DNA from: Scatosoma sp045614565 | GTDB lineage: Bacteria; Bacillota; Clostridia; Christensenellales; Borkfalkiaceae | DNA: 64,000 bases | Assembly (NCBI GenBank): GCA_045614565.1 | Contig: JAZLDG010000053.1 | Coordinates: 36,979-100,978, forward strand | Reading direction: 5' to 3' | In this document: positions 9,089-17,153 of the stretch, piece by piece | Position numbering within the stretch: position 1 is the first letter of the stretch | Layout of the letters: the number at the start of each line of letters is the position of its first letter | Position numbers and translations under genes: made by a program | Notes under the pieces: model-generated | Told to the model about the DNA's origin: nothing | The model's input: the letters and a program-made list of their open reading frames with translations, nothing else | Databases searched by the model: none

Positions 9089-10465
9089 ATGCTTTCTACC
9101 AACTGTACTTTTCTTGAAAACGAACTTTTAGACGCGGCGCGATTATTCAAAAATCGCCCGCAATCTATTTTACACGCTTTCCGCTTTGAAGAAGGCGTGT
9201 TTTACAACGATTTCACGGTGGACGGGGAGCAGTATTTCTTTGAAGATAGGGAGCAGGTACGCGACGAATTGATTTTTAAGCGTTTGGAACGGAGATTTGC
9301 CAAGCTTCGTTTGTACGAGATTTTAAGCGAAAAATACGGCGAAAAAATGCCGTGGGGCGCGTTGACGGGGATTCGTCCAACCAAGCTCGCGTATACGGAA
9401 ATTGAAGAAAACGGAGAATTTCGTACGCTGTTTGAGCGTATGCGGGTACGGGAAGAAAATATCGCTTTGGTGGAAAAAATTTTGCAAACGCAAAAAGGTA
9501 TTTACGAAAAGCGCGACGGGAACACCGATTTATTCGTTTCCTTACCCTTTTGCCCGACCAAATGCGCGTACTGCTCGTTTATCACCGCGCCCATCGACAA
9601 AACGCGCGCTTTTTTGCCTGCGTACTTGGACTGCTTGGAAAAGGAGCTTGTGTCGGCAGGGGAAAGCGTAGGACGGCTTCGGAGCGCGTATATCGGCGGC
9701 GGAACGCCGTTCGCGCTCGACGCACCCGATTTGGAACGGGTTTTGAAAGCGGTTGCGCCCATTATTTTGCAAAATAATCCCCAAGCGGAATACACCGTCG
9801 AAGCGGGCAGACCGGACGTTTTTTCAGACGAAAAATTACGGTTGTTAAAGGATTACGGCGTAACGCGGATTTGTATCAATCCGCAAACCTTTTCGGACGA
9901 AACGCTTCAAAAAATCGGGAGAAAACATACGGTGGCGCAGTTCTATCAGGCGTTGGAAGCTTCGGAAAAATACGGTTTTTCGCTGAATATCGATTTGATA
10001 GCGGGGCTTGCGGACGAGCGGGTGGAAACCTTTGCTAAAAGTGTGGAACGCGCGGCGGAAACGGGCGCGGACAATATCACCGTACATTGTTTGTCGCTTA
10101 AATCGGGTGCGAAGCTCAAAGAAGAAATTTCGTATATCGAAAACGATTATATTTCGGATATGGTGATGTCGTCCCGTAATATATTGACGGAAAAAGGGTA
10201 TTTGCCCTATTATATGTACCGCCAAAAATACCAAGCGGGCAATAACGAAAACGTGGGCTGGACGAAAAAGGGCAAGGCTTGCGTGTATAATATAGACGTT
10301 ATGGAAGAAACGGCGGATAACCTTGCCGTCGGCGCAAACGCCATTTCCAAACGCGTGTTTACGAAACAAGGGCTGATAACCCGTTTCGCTTCGCAAAAGG
10401 ATTTACGGACGTATATAGAAAATATCGACGAATTGATTGCAAAAAAACGCAATTTTTTCAAATAA
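9089..10465 (+). CDS. hemZ: HemZ-type oxygen-independent coproporphyrinogen III oxidase
   Basis: The 458-residue protein is a radical SAM enzyme with cluster cysteines C155, C159 and C162 (CPTKCAYC), an IGGGTPFAL motif near residue 205, and the YYMYRQKYQAGNNENVGW block that marks the HemZ branch. The first 145 residues, before the radical SAM core, are the extended N-terminal region seen in HemZ. HemZ is assigned to coproporphyrinogen III decarboxylation, but some clostridial members occur without a full haem pathway, so the true substrate is open. Nine bases separate it from the preceding hydrolase. Confidence 0.85.
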   Translation: MLSTNCTFLENELLDAARLFKNRPQSILHAFRFEEGVFYNDFTVDGEQYFFEDREQVRDELIFKRLERRFAKLRLYEILSEKYGEKMPWGALTGIRPTKLAYTEIEENGEFRTLFERMRVREENIALVEKILQTQKGIYEKRDGNTDLFVSLPFCPTKCAYCSFITAPIDKTRAFLPAYLDCLEKELVSAGESVGRLRSAYIGGGTPFALDAPDLERVLKAVAPIILQNNPQAEYTVEAGRPDVFSDEKLRLLKDYGVTRICINPQTFSDETLQKIGRKHTVAQFYQALEASEKYGFSLNIDLIAGLADERVETFAKSVERAAETGADNITVHCLSLKSGAKLKEEISYIENDYISDMVMSSRNILTEKGYLPYYMYRQKYQAGNNENVGWTKKGKACVYNIDVMEETADNLAVGANAISKRVFTKQGLITRFASQKDLRTYIENIDELIAKKRNFFK

Positions 10466-10499
10466 AGACGAAAAAAACGAAAAAATAAGGCAAATTCGT

Positions 10500-10528
10500 T
10501 TTACATTCTAAAAAGTTTGTGGTAAAAT
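10500..10528 (+). promoter_or_regulatory. Sigma-A promoter of rpsO
   Basis: TTTACA 10500-10505, 17-bp spacer, TAAAAT 10523-10528. Confidence 0.75.
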
Positions 10529-10539
10529 AATAATAACGG

Positions 10540-10577
10540 TCGCAAAGAGAATCGAATCTCCACGTTTCCCTTTGCGA
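10540..10577 (+). promoter_or_regulatory. rpsO leader hairpin
   Basis: TCGCAAAG at 10540-10547 pairs with CTTTGCGA at 10570-10577 in the 5' leader. S15 represses its own mRNA in many bacteria, so this may be the binding structure; that role is inferred from position. Confidence 0.5.
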
Positions 10578-10610
10578 TACGAGTAACGTTCCATAGGAGG
10601 ATAAAAAGAA

Positions 10611-10865
10611 ATGGAAAAGAATGAAATTATTGCAAAATTCGCAACCCACGAAGGCGACACGGGTTCGCCTGAAGTACAAATCGCGTTGTTGACGGAGAGA
10701 ATCAACCACCTTAACGAGCATTTGAAAACTCATAAGCAGGACAACCACTCCCGTCGCGGTCTTTTGAAGATGGTAGGTAAGCGCAGAGGCTTGCTCGACT
10801 ATCTTAAAGGAAAAGATATCGCAAGATACAGAGCGATCATTGAAGCGTTGGGGCTTCGTAAATAA
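10611..10865 (+). CDS. rpsO: 30S ribosomal protein S15
   Basis: S15 binds the central domain of 16S rRNA early in 30S assembly. The 84-residue product is slightly shorter than the usual 88-89 residues but keeps the core, including GDTGSPEVQIA, LTERINHLNEHL and the KRRGLLDYL segment. AGGAGG at 10596-10601 precedes the ATG. The gene has its own promoter and terminator. The neighbour downstream is pnp, the usual rpsO-pnp arrangement. Confidence 0.97.
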   Translation: MEKNEIIAKFATHEGDTGSPEVQIALLTERINHLNEHLKTHKQDNHSRRGLLKMVGKRRGLLDYLKGKDIARYRAIIEALGLRK

Positions 10866-10879
10866 TGCAAGCACGAAAG

Positions 10880-10907
10880 GGCGGGTTATTTTAACTCGCC
10901 TTTTTTT
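10880..10907 (+). terminator. Terminator between rpsO and pnp
   Basis: Eight-bp arms 10880-10887 and 10893-10900 (one G-T pair) are followed by seven T at 10901-10907. Confidence 0.85.
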
Positions 10908-10955
10908 GTGATAAGGAGTACTTGATAGCAAAAAAGCGTTAGGGAAGGAGAGCAG

Positions 10956-11023
10956 GTTTCGGCATAAGCTTGTTTTCTCGCCCGAAACGAGAGCCACCGT
11001 CCGTCGTCGGGCGACACGGGCGG
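10956..11023 (+). promoter_or_regulatory. Structured pnp leader with two hairpins
   Basis: Hairpin 1 pairs GTTTCGG 10956-10962 with CCGAAAC 10982-10988. Hairpin 2 pairs CCGTCC 10997-11002 with GGGCGG 11018-11023 and continues inward with GTCG/CGAC. In other bacteria pnp mRNA carries a leader hairpin cut by RNase III for autoregulation; the same use here is inference. I see no clear -10 in this leader. Confidence 0.5.
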
Positions 11024-11064
11024 ACAAGAACAAAAAAGAATTACAGACAAGGAGAATTTTTACA

Positions 11065-13164
11065 ATGCCAAATTTAGAAAACAGCAAAGTATTCAAAACG
11101 GAATACGCAGGTAAAGAACTGATCGTAGAACTCGGTAAGTATGCGGAACAAGCCAACGGCGCGTGCTTGGTGCGTTGCGGCGATACCGCGGTAAACGTTA
11201 CCGTATGTATGAGCGAAACGGCGAGAGAAGGAATGGACTTCTTCCCCCTTTCCGTTGACTACGAAGAAAAGATGTTCGCCGTAGGTAAAATCCCCGGCGG
11301 TTTCAAAAAACGCGAAGGCAGAGCGTCCGATAAGGCGATCTTGACCAGCCGTTTGATCGATAGACCCATTCGTCCCCTTTTCCCGAAAGGAATTTTCAAC
11401 GACGTAGTCGTGGTTGCGACCGCGCTTTCCGTTGATCCCGATATCGCACCCGAGCCTTTGGCAATGATCGGCTCGTCCGTTGCGCTTTCTATCTCTGATA
11501 TTCCTTGGGCAGGTCCTACGGGTTCGGTCGTCGTTGGTATGGTTGACGGTCAATACGTGATCAATCCCAACGTAGAAGAAAGAGCAAAGAGTGCGATTCA
11601 TCTCAACCTTGCAGGTACGAAAGACGCGATTTTGATGATCGAAGCAGGCGCGAACGAAGTTACCGACGCGGAAATGGTTGGCGCGATTATGTACGGTCAC
11701 GAAGAAATTAAGAAGATTTGCGCTTGGATCGAAGAAATCGCAAAAGTTGCGGGCAAACCCAAGAAGGAAATGGAATTCTACCATATCCCCGAAGATTTGG
11801 ACGCGGCGGTAAAAGCGTACGGCTACGAAAAATTAGAAGCGGCGCTCGATACCTTCGACCGTCAGGAAAGACAAGTCCGTCAAGCGGCGGCTGAAAAAGA
11901 AATCATCGAACATTTCGCGGAAATTTATCCCGATCAAATGCGCGAAGTGAAAGATTCCATTTACTATATCGTAAAAGGCATCGTTCGCGCGAAGATTTTT
12001 GACAAGGGTATCCGTCCCGACGGCAGAACGCTGAAAGAAGTTCGTCCTATTTGGTGCGAACACGGCGTATTGCCCAGAGTACACGGCTCGGCGGTGTTCA
12101 CGCGCGGTCAAACGCAAGCGCTTACCACCTGTACGCTCGGTATGCTCGGCGAAGCGCAGAGAATGGAAGGTCTTGACGAAGAAGAAGAAAAGAGATATAT
12201 GCATCAATACAACTTCCCCGGCTATTCCACGGGCGAAGCAAAACCGCTCCGTAGCCCCGGTCGTCGTGAAATCGGTCACGGTGCGCTCGCAGAACGCGCG
12301 CTCGTTCCCGTAATTCCTTCCCCCGAAGAATTCCCGTACGCAATTCGTGTCGTATCCGATATTATGTCGTCCAACGGCTCTTCGTCGATGGCTTCCGTTT
12401 GCGGTTCTACGATGTCGCTTATGGACGCAGGCGTGCCCATTAAAGCACCCGTTGCAGGTTGCGCTATGGGTCTTATCAAAGATCCCGAAACGGGCAAATA
12501 CGTCATTATGACGGATATCCAAGGCTTGGAAGATTTCCTTGGCGATATGGACTTCAAGGTAGCGGGTACGGAAAAGGGTATCACGGCTATTCAAATGGAT
12601 ATCAAGATTAAGGGTATTTCCGAAGAAATTATGTTGGACGCAATCGCGCAGGCGCAAGAAGCAAGACGCCATATCCTTGGCAAAATGCTCGAATGTATCC
12701 CTGCCGTTAAGGACGAGCTTTCCCCGTATGCGCCCAAGATCATCACCTTCAAAATCAATCCTGAAAAGATCGGTGACGTCGTTGGTAAGCAAGGTAAGGT
12801 TATCAACAAGATTATCGAACAAACGGGTACGAAGATCGATATCGAAGAAGACGGTACGGTATGTATCGCTTGCTTTGGCGACGTTGCGAATGCAAACCGC
12901 GCGAAAGCAATCGTCGAATCCATCGCGCACGATCCCGAAGTGGGCGATATGTTCGTCGGCGTAGTCGTTCGTATCCTTTCCAAGGTCGGCGCGTTCGTTG
13001 AATTTGCTCCCGGTAAAGACGGTATGATCCACATTTCCAAGCTTTCCGAACAAAGAGTAAATCAAGTCGAAGACGTGCTCAATATCGGCGACAAGGTGAA
13101 AGTAGAAATCATCAAGATCGGCGAAAAGGGTATCGACTTGCGCTTGCTTGAAAAAATGGACTAA
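11065..13164 (+). CDS. pnp: Polyribonucleotide nucleotidyltransferase (PNPase)
   Basis: PNPase degrades RNA 3' to 5' by phosphorolysis and can add tails in reverse. The 699-residue protein shows the full architecture: a first RNase PH domain, an all-helical linker, a second RNase PH domain, a KH domain (PEKIGDVVGKQGKVINKI) and a C-terminal S1 domain starting near GDMFVGVVVRIL. The FTRGQTQAL and SSNGSSSMASVCGS motifs of the catalytic core are present. AAGGAG precedes the ATG. Transcription ends at a strong hairpin directly downstream. Confidence 0.97.
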   Translation: MPNLENSKVFKTEYAGKELIVELGKYAEQANGACLVRCGDTAVNVTVCMSETAREGMDFFPLSVDYEEKMFAVGKIPGGFKKREGRASDKAILTSRLIDRPIRPLFPKGIFNDVVVVATALSVDPDIAPEPLAMIGSSVALSISDIPWAGPTGSVVVGMVDGQYVINPNVEERAKSAIHLNLAGTKDAILMIEAGANEVTDAEMVGAIMYGHEEIKKICAWIEEIAKVAGKPKKEMEFYHIPEDLDAAVKAYGYEKLEAALDTFDRQERQVRQAAAEKEIIEHFAEIYPDQMREVKDSIYYIVKGIVRAKIFDKGIRPDGRTLKEVRPIWCEHGVLPRVHGSAVFTRGQTQALTTCTLGMLGEAQRMEGLDEEEEKRYMHQYNFPGYSTGEAKPLRSPGRREIGHGALAERALVPVIPSPEEFPYAIRVVSDIMSSNGSSSMASVCGSTMSLMDAGVPIKAPVAGCAMGLIKDPETGKYVIMTDIQGLEDFLGDMDFKVAGTEKGITAIQMDIKIKGISEEIMLDAIAQAQEARRHILGKMLECIPAVKDELSPYAPKIITFKINPEKIGDVVGKQGKVINKIIEQTGTKIDIEEDGTVCIACFGDVANANRAKAIVESIAHDPEVGDMFVGVVVRILSKVGAFVEFAPGKDGMIHISKLSEQRVNQVEDVLNIGDKVKVEIIKIGEKGIDLRLLEKMD

Positions 13165-13177
13165 TAGAAAAATCGAT

Positions 13178-13209
13178 AATCCCGACCGTGCATAGCGGTT
13201 GGGATTTTT
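13178..13209 (+). terminator. Terminator after pnp
   Basis: Eleven-bp arms 13178-13188 and 13196-13206 with one G-T pair, then T at 13205-13209. Confidence 0.88.
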
Positions 13210-13230
13210 CGTTTACGTTTTGTATTTGTG

Positions 13231-13259
13231 TTGACAAAAGCAAAGCAGTATAGTATAAT
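13231..13259 (+). promoter_or_regulatory. Perfect-consensus sigma-A promoter, leaderless start
   Basis: TTGACA 13231-13236, 17-bp spacer, TATAAT 13254-13259: both hexamers are full consensus. The ATG of the glycosyltransferase is at 13266, where transcription itself should start, so the mRNA is predicted to have no leader. Confidence 0.88.
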
Positions 13260-13265
13260 GGAATT

Positions 13266-14198
13266 ATGGTTAAATATTCTATTGTCGTACCCGCCTATAA
13301 CGAAGAAAAAAGCCTGCGTTTATTTTACGACGCGGTCACGGCTGCGTTTAGCTCGACGGGGGAAAATTACGAACTGATTTTTATAAACGACGGTAGCAGG
13401 GACGGAACGAAAGAGATTTTGGACGAACTTGCCGCCGCGGATAAACGCGTAAAAGTATGCCACTTTTCCCGAAATTTCGGACAGCAAGCCGCACTTTTGT
13501 GCGGGCTTGAAAAGTCGAGCGGGGAAGCCGTAATCGCAATGGACGCGGATTTGCAAGATCCGCCTGAAACTGCGCTTTTAATGATAGAGAAATGGAAAGA
13601 AGGCTATGAAATCGTCCACGGCAAGCGCAAGACGCGTACGGGCGAAACGGCGTTCAAAAAACGGACGGCAGCGGCGTATTACCGTTTCGTGCGCAAAATT
13701 ACAGGCTTGGATATCGCGCAGGATTCGGGGGATTTCAAGCTGTACGACCGCAAGGTCGTGCAAGCGATTTTAGCTATGCCCGAGCACGATCGCTTGCTTC
13801 GCATACAAACGGGTTGGGTGGGCTTCAAGCAAACAGCCGTGGAATTTGACCGTCCTGAACGCGTGGCGGGAGAAACGCATTATACCTTAAAAAAGATGGT
13901 CAAGCTTGCCCAAGCGGGGGTGTTCCCCAACACCGATTATACACTTTCCTTGCCCTTAAAAATCTCGCTCGCGTTGAGCTTTGCAAGCCTTGCGTGCTTT
14001 ATCACCTTTATCGTGCTTGCGTGCTGCGGGGTGAATTTCGGCGGGCTGACGGCGTGGCTGTTCCCGACGGTCGGGCTTGCGACGGGTATTATCACCTTTT
14101 GCCAAGGACTTGCGAATATTCATACGGGTATGATTTATAAAGAAGTGCAAAACCGCCCGAAATATATTATCACCGAAGAAAAAAATTTCAACGATTAA
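13266..14198 (+). CDS. GT2 glycosyltransferase, DPM1/GtrB type
   Basis: The 310-residue protein is a membrane-bound family 2 glycosyltransferase of the dolichol/undecaprenyl-phosphate sugar transferase type. It opens with SIVVPAYNEE, has NDGSRDGT near residue 42, and the acceptor-site block MDADLQDPP near 95. Two hydrophobic segments (about 235-255 and 262-285) anchor the C-terminus. Such enzymes load a sugar on a polyprenyl phosphate for wall or surface polymers. The start is forced: the family N-terminus begins at this ATG, which has no ribosome site because it sits about 7 bases after the -10 box. The gene is monocistronic. Confidence 0.9.
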   Translation: MVKYSIVVPAYNEEKSLRLFYDAVTAAFSSTGENYELIFINDGSRDGTKEILDELAAADKRVKVCHFSRNFGQQAALLCGLEKSSGEAVIAMDADLQDPPETALLMIEKWKEGYEIVHGKRKTRTGETAFKKRTAAAYYRFVRKITGLDIAQDSGDFKLYDRKVVQAILAMPEHDRLLRIQTGWVGFKQTAVEFDRPERVAGETHYTLKKMVKLAQAGVFPNTDYTLSLPLKISLALSFASLACFITFIVLACCGVNFGGLTAWLFPTVGLATGIITFCQGLANIHTGMIYKEVQNRPKYIITEEKNFND

Positions 14199-14201
14199 AA
14201 A

Positions 14202-14244
14202 ATGCTCCATTTTACGCGCGTATAAAAACCGTAAAGTGGAGCAT
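14202..14244. terminator. Hairpin between glycosyltransferase and sigG
   Basis: Fifteen-base arms 14202-14216 and 14230-14244 pair with one mismatch. A-runs precede it, so on the minus strand it looks like a terminator with T-run; on the plus strand no T-run follows. It may block antisense readthrough or end the upstream mRNA inefficiently. Confidence 0.6.
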
Positions 14245-14281
14245 ACTCATTGAGCGCGTTGTATTCCTTTATAGTATACAT

Positions 14282-14305
14282 AGCCGAAAAACTACATTTT
14301 CGGCT
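14282..14305 (+). promoter_or_regulatory. sigG leader hairpin
   Basis: Perfect 9-bp arms 14282-14290 and 14297-14305 end six bases before the AAGGAG site of sigG (14311-14316). The hairpin does not cover the ribosome site. I could not identify a sigma-F or sigma-G promoter here. Confidence 0.5.
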
Positions 14306-14325
14306 GTAAAAAGGAGACGGAAACT

Positions 14326-15093
14326 ATGCAAAAAGTAGAAATTTGCGGCGTGGACACGGCGGGCTTACCCAAGCTTTCCAACAAAGAGAACGAAGAACTG
14401 ATGAAGAAAATTAAACAGGGCGACAAGCAAGCGCGAGATACCTTTATCGTGGGGAATATGCGGCTCGTTTTATCGCTCGTCAAGCGTTTTCGCATCAAAA
14501 ATTTAGGCGCGGACGACGTATTTCAAGCCGGTTGCGTGGGGCTGATTAAGGCAATCGACGGGTTTGATCTTGGCGTGGGCGTAAAGTTTTCCACGTACGC
14601 CGTGCCGATGATCGTGGGGGAGATTAAGCGATATCTTCGCGACGGCAATTCTTTGCGCGTGTCGAGATCTATTCGCGATACGGCGTATAGGGCTTTGAAG
14701 GCAAGGGAAACGATTGAAAGCCGCGACGAAGAAGCGACGATTGCGAAAATAGCCGAAGAAATGCAGGTTGCGGAGCGCGAAGTGGTGTACGCGCTGGACG
14801 CGATTTCCGATCCCGTATCCATTTACGAGCCCGTGTACAACAAGGCGGGCGATACCCTGCTTTTGATGGATCAGCTTTGCGATGACAAGAATACGGACGA
14901 GATTTGGACGGAGCACGTCGCGCTTTCCGAAGCGATCGGAAAATTAGGCGAGCGAGAAAAGAAAATTTTATTTTTAAGATACTACGAAGGCAAAACGCAA
15001 ACGGAAATTTCGCAAGAAGTGGGCATTTCGCAAGCGCAGGTTTCGCGTTTGGAGAAAAACGCCCTGCAAAATATCAAGCTGAATATTTCTTAA
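14326..15093 (+). CDS. sigG: Late forespore sigma factor SigG
   Basis: Sigma-G directs late gene expression in the forespore. The 255-residue protein carries the KVEICGVDT block near the N-terminus that marks sigma-G rather than sigma-F. It continues with region 2 (DDVFQAGCVGLIKAIDGFD, KFSTYAVPMIVGEI), region 3 and a region 4 helix-turn-helix (KTQTEISQEVGISQAQVSRLEK). AAGGAG precedes the ATG. In Bacillus sigG follows sigE; here it lies alone between a glycosyltransferase and dnaK, so sigE and spoIIGA must be elsewhere. Confidence 0.93.
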   Translation: MQKVEICGVDTAGLPKLSNKENEELMKKIKQGDKQARDTFIVGNMRLVLSLVKRFRIKNLGADDVFQAGCVGLIKAIDGFDLGVGVKFSTYAVPMIVGEIKRYLRDGNSLRVSRSIRDTAYRALKARETIESRDEEATIAKIAEEMQVAEREVVYALDAISDPVSIYEPVYNKAGDTLLLMDQLCDDKNTDEIWTEHVALSEAIGKLGEREKKILFLRYYEGKTQTEISQEVGISQAQVSRLEKNALQNIKLNIS

Positions 15094-15208
15094 ACGGACG
15101 AGCGGGACGAAAAGTTCCGCTTTTCTTGTAAATATTTTCAAAAAAATTTTATTTTCTTGTTTAAGAGTGTTTTGCCGCGGTTACATATAAATTGTAAAAA
15201 AGAATTGC

Positions 15209-15225
15209 GCGGCGAGATGCGCCGC
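15209..15225 (+). promoter_or_regulatory. dnaK leader hairpin, no CIRCE
   Basis: GCGGCG 15209-15214 pairs with CGCCGC 15220-15225 just before the AAAGGAG of dnaK. No CIRCE operator (TTAGCACTC-N9-GAGTGCTAA) is present in 15094-15247. A TATAAA at 15186-15191 has no good -35. Confidence 0.45.
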
Positions 15226-15247
15226 AAACAAAAGGAGAACAATTATT

Positions 15248-17041
15248 ATGGCAGGTAAAGTTATCGGTATTGACCTTGGTACTACCAACTCGTGCGTAGC
15301 GGTTATGGAAGGCGGCGAACCCGTCGTTATCGCGAATGCAGAAGGCGCAAGAACGACTCCGTCCGTCGTTTCGTTCCAAAAAGACGGATCGCGCGTAGTC
15401 GGTCAAGCGGCAAAGCGTCAGGCGGTTGCTAACCCCGACAAAACCGTTATTTCTATCAAACGGCATATGGGCTCGGATTATAAAGTAAAAATTGACGATA
15501 AGGACTATTCCCCGCAGGAAATTTCCGCAATGACGCTTGCGAAGCTCAAAGCGGACGCGGAAGCGTATTTAGGACAAAAGGTAACCGAAGCGGTTATCAC
15601 TTGCCCTGCGTATTTCTCGGATAGCCAACGTCAAGCGACCAAAGACGCGGGTAAAATCGCGGGCTTGAACGTGCTTCGTATCATCAACGAGCCGACGGCG
15701 GCTGCGCTTGCGTACGGTCTTGATAAGGATAAGGGCGGCAAGGTTATGATTTACGACCTTGGCGGCGGTACGTTCGACGTTTCCATTTTGGAAATTTCCG
15801 ACGGCGTATTTGAAGTTCTTGCAACCAACGGCGACACCAAGCTCGGCGGCGACGGCTGGGATAACAAGATTATGCAATATCTCGTTGACGAGTTCAAGAA
15901 AGACAAGGGTATTGACCTTTCCAAGGACAAAATGGCAATGCAGCGTTTGAAAGAAGCTGCGGAAAAAGCGAAGATCGAGCTTTCGGGTATGAGCTCCACC
16001 AACGTGAACTTACCCTTCATTTCGATGAGCGCGGACGGACCTCAACACCTTGACATCACGCTCACCAAGCAAAAATTTGAAACGATGACCGCGGATTTGT
16101 TGGATAGAACGGTTGCGCCTATGAAAGCGGCTATGCGCGACGCAGGGCTTTCGTACAGCGACATCGACAAGGTTATTCTCGTCGGCGGTTCGACGCGTAT
16201 GCCCGCAGTCGTTGCAAAGGTTAAGGAAGTTACGGGCAAAGAACCGTTCAAGGGTATCAACCCCGACGAATGCGTAGCAATCGGCGCGGCAGTACAAGGC
16301 GGCGTATTGACGGGTGAAGTCAAAGACGTATTGCTTTTGGACGTTACCCCGCTTTCGCTCGGTATCGAAACGCTCGGCGGCGTATTCACGCGTATTATTG
16401 ACAGAAATACCACGATCCCCGTAAAGAAGAGCCAAATTTTCTCGACGGCGGCGGACAATCAAACGAGCGTAGACATTCACGTGTTGCAAGGCGAACGCGA
16501 ATTCTGCAAGGACAATAAAACGCTCGGCAACTTTATGTTGACGGGTATCGCACCCGCTCCCCGCGGTATACCGCAAATCGAAGTTACCTTCGATATCGAC
16601 GCAAACGGTATCGTACACGTAACGGCGCAGGATAAGGGTACGGGCAAGTCCACGGATATCACGATCACTTCGTCCACCAACCTTTCCGAAGAAGAAATCG
16701 ATAAAGCGGTTAAGGAAGCGGAACAGTTCGCGGAAGAAGACAAGAAGCGTAAAGAAAAGGTAGAAAACAAGAACAAGCTTGACGGTATGATTTTCTCCGT
16801 AGAACAAACGATGAGAGATTCGGGCGACAAGCTCGACGAGAACGACAAGGCTACCTTGCAAGCGGCGATCGACGCGGCGAAGAAAGAGCTTGAAAGCGAT
16901 GACGACGACCGTATCAAAGCGGCATACGACAAGCTTATGCAAGACGTACAGCCCGTGTTTGCCAAGCTTTATCAGCAAGCGGGCGCGCAAAACGCGGACG
17001 CAGGCGCAAGCAACGACGGCGATACGGAATTCCATCAGTAA
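15248..17041 (+). CDS. dnaK: Chaperone protein DnaK (Hsp70)
   Basis: DnaK is the ATP-dependent Hsp70 chaperone working with DnaJ and GrpE. The 597-residue protein has the ATPase start GIDLGTTNSCVAVMEG, DLGGGTFDVSIL near residue 170, VGGSTRMP near 310, a substrate-binding domain from about 365 and a helical lid. The length is a little below the usual 605-640, from a short linker and tail. AAAGGAG lies 10 bases before the ATG. dnaJ follows after 112 bases, but hrcA and grpE, the usual upstream partners in Firmicutes, are not adjacent. Confidence 0.97.
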   Translation: MAGKVIGIDLGTTNSCVAVMEGGEPVVIANAEGARTTPSVVSFQKDGSRVVGQAAKRQAVANPDKTVISIKRHMGSDYKVKIDDKDYSPQEISAMTLAKLKADAEAYLGQKVTEAVITCPAYFSDSQRQATKDAGKIAGLNVLRIINEPTAAALAYGLDKDKGGKVMIYDLGGGTFDVSILEISDGVFEVLATNGDTKLGGDGWDNKIMQYLVDEFKKDKGIDLSKDKMAMQRLKEAAEKAKIELSGMSSTNVNLPFISMSADGPQHLDITLTKQKFETMTADLLDRTVAPMKAAMRDAGLSYSDIDKVILVGGSTRMPAVVAKVKEVTGKEPFKGINPDECVAIGAAVQGGVLTGEVKDVLLLDVTPLSLGIETLGGVFTRIIDRNTTIPVKKSQIFSTAADNQTSVDIHVLQGEREFCKDNKTLGNFMLTGIAPAPRGIPQIEVTFDIDANGIVHVTAQDKGTGKSTDITITSSTNLSEEEIDKAVKEAEQFAEEDKKRKEKVENKNKLDGMIFSVEQTMRDSGDKLDENDKATLQAAIDAAKKELESDDDDRIKAAYDKLMQDVQPVFAKLYQQAGAQNADAGASNDGDTEFHQ

Positions 17042-17090
17042 TCGGCTTCAACGCGTACACGGTATGCGTGCATAGATAAAAAATACGGTT

Positions 17091-17116
17091 CGGGTTTGGC
17101 GTTGTAGTCAAACCCG
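17091..17116 (+). promoter_or_regulatory. Hairpin between dnaK and dnaJ
   Basis: Perfect 8-bp arms CGGGTTTG 17091-17098 and CAAACCCG 17109-17116 without a T-run. It may be a partial attenuator or processing site that sets dnaJ level below dnaK. Confidence 0.5.
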
Positions 17117-17153
17117 TATGCCTTATAAAGCGGTAGGGTATAAAGGTACTATT

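Noticed and set aside
11833..13065. 410-codon open frame on the minus strand
   Set aside because: It is fully antisense to the KH/S1 half of pnp, has an odd composition rich in R, F, H and N, and has no ribosome site; it results from codon bias.
14245..14281. Sigma-F or sigma-G promoter for sigG
   Set aside because: GCATA and GTATT segments occur, but no CATWHTA-like -10 is found at the right distance.
15094..15247. GAGTGTTTTGCC near 15165, checked as half of a CIRCE operator
   Set aside because: The matching TTAGCACTC half at nine bases distance is absent.
16010..17035. 341-codon open frame on the minus strand
   Set aside because: It lies antisense inside dnaK and shows no family resemblance; pnp and dnaK have biased codons that leave the reverse frames open.
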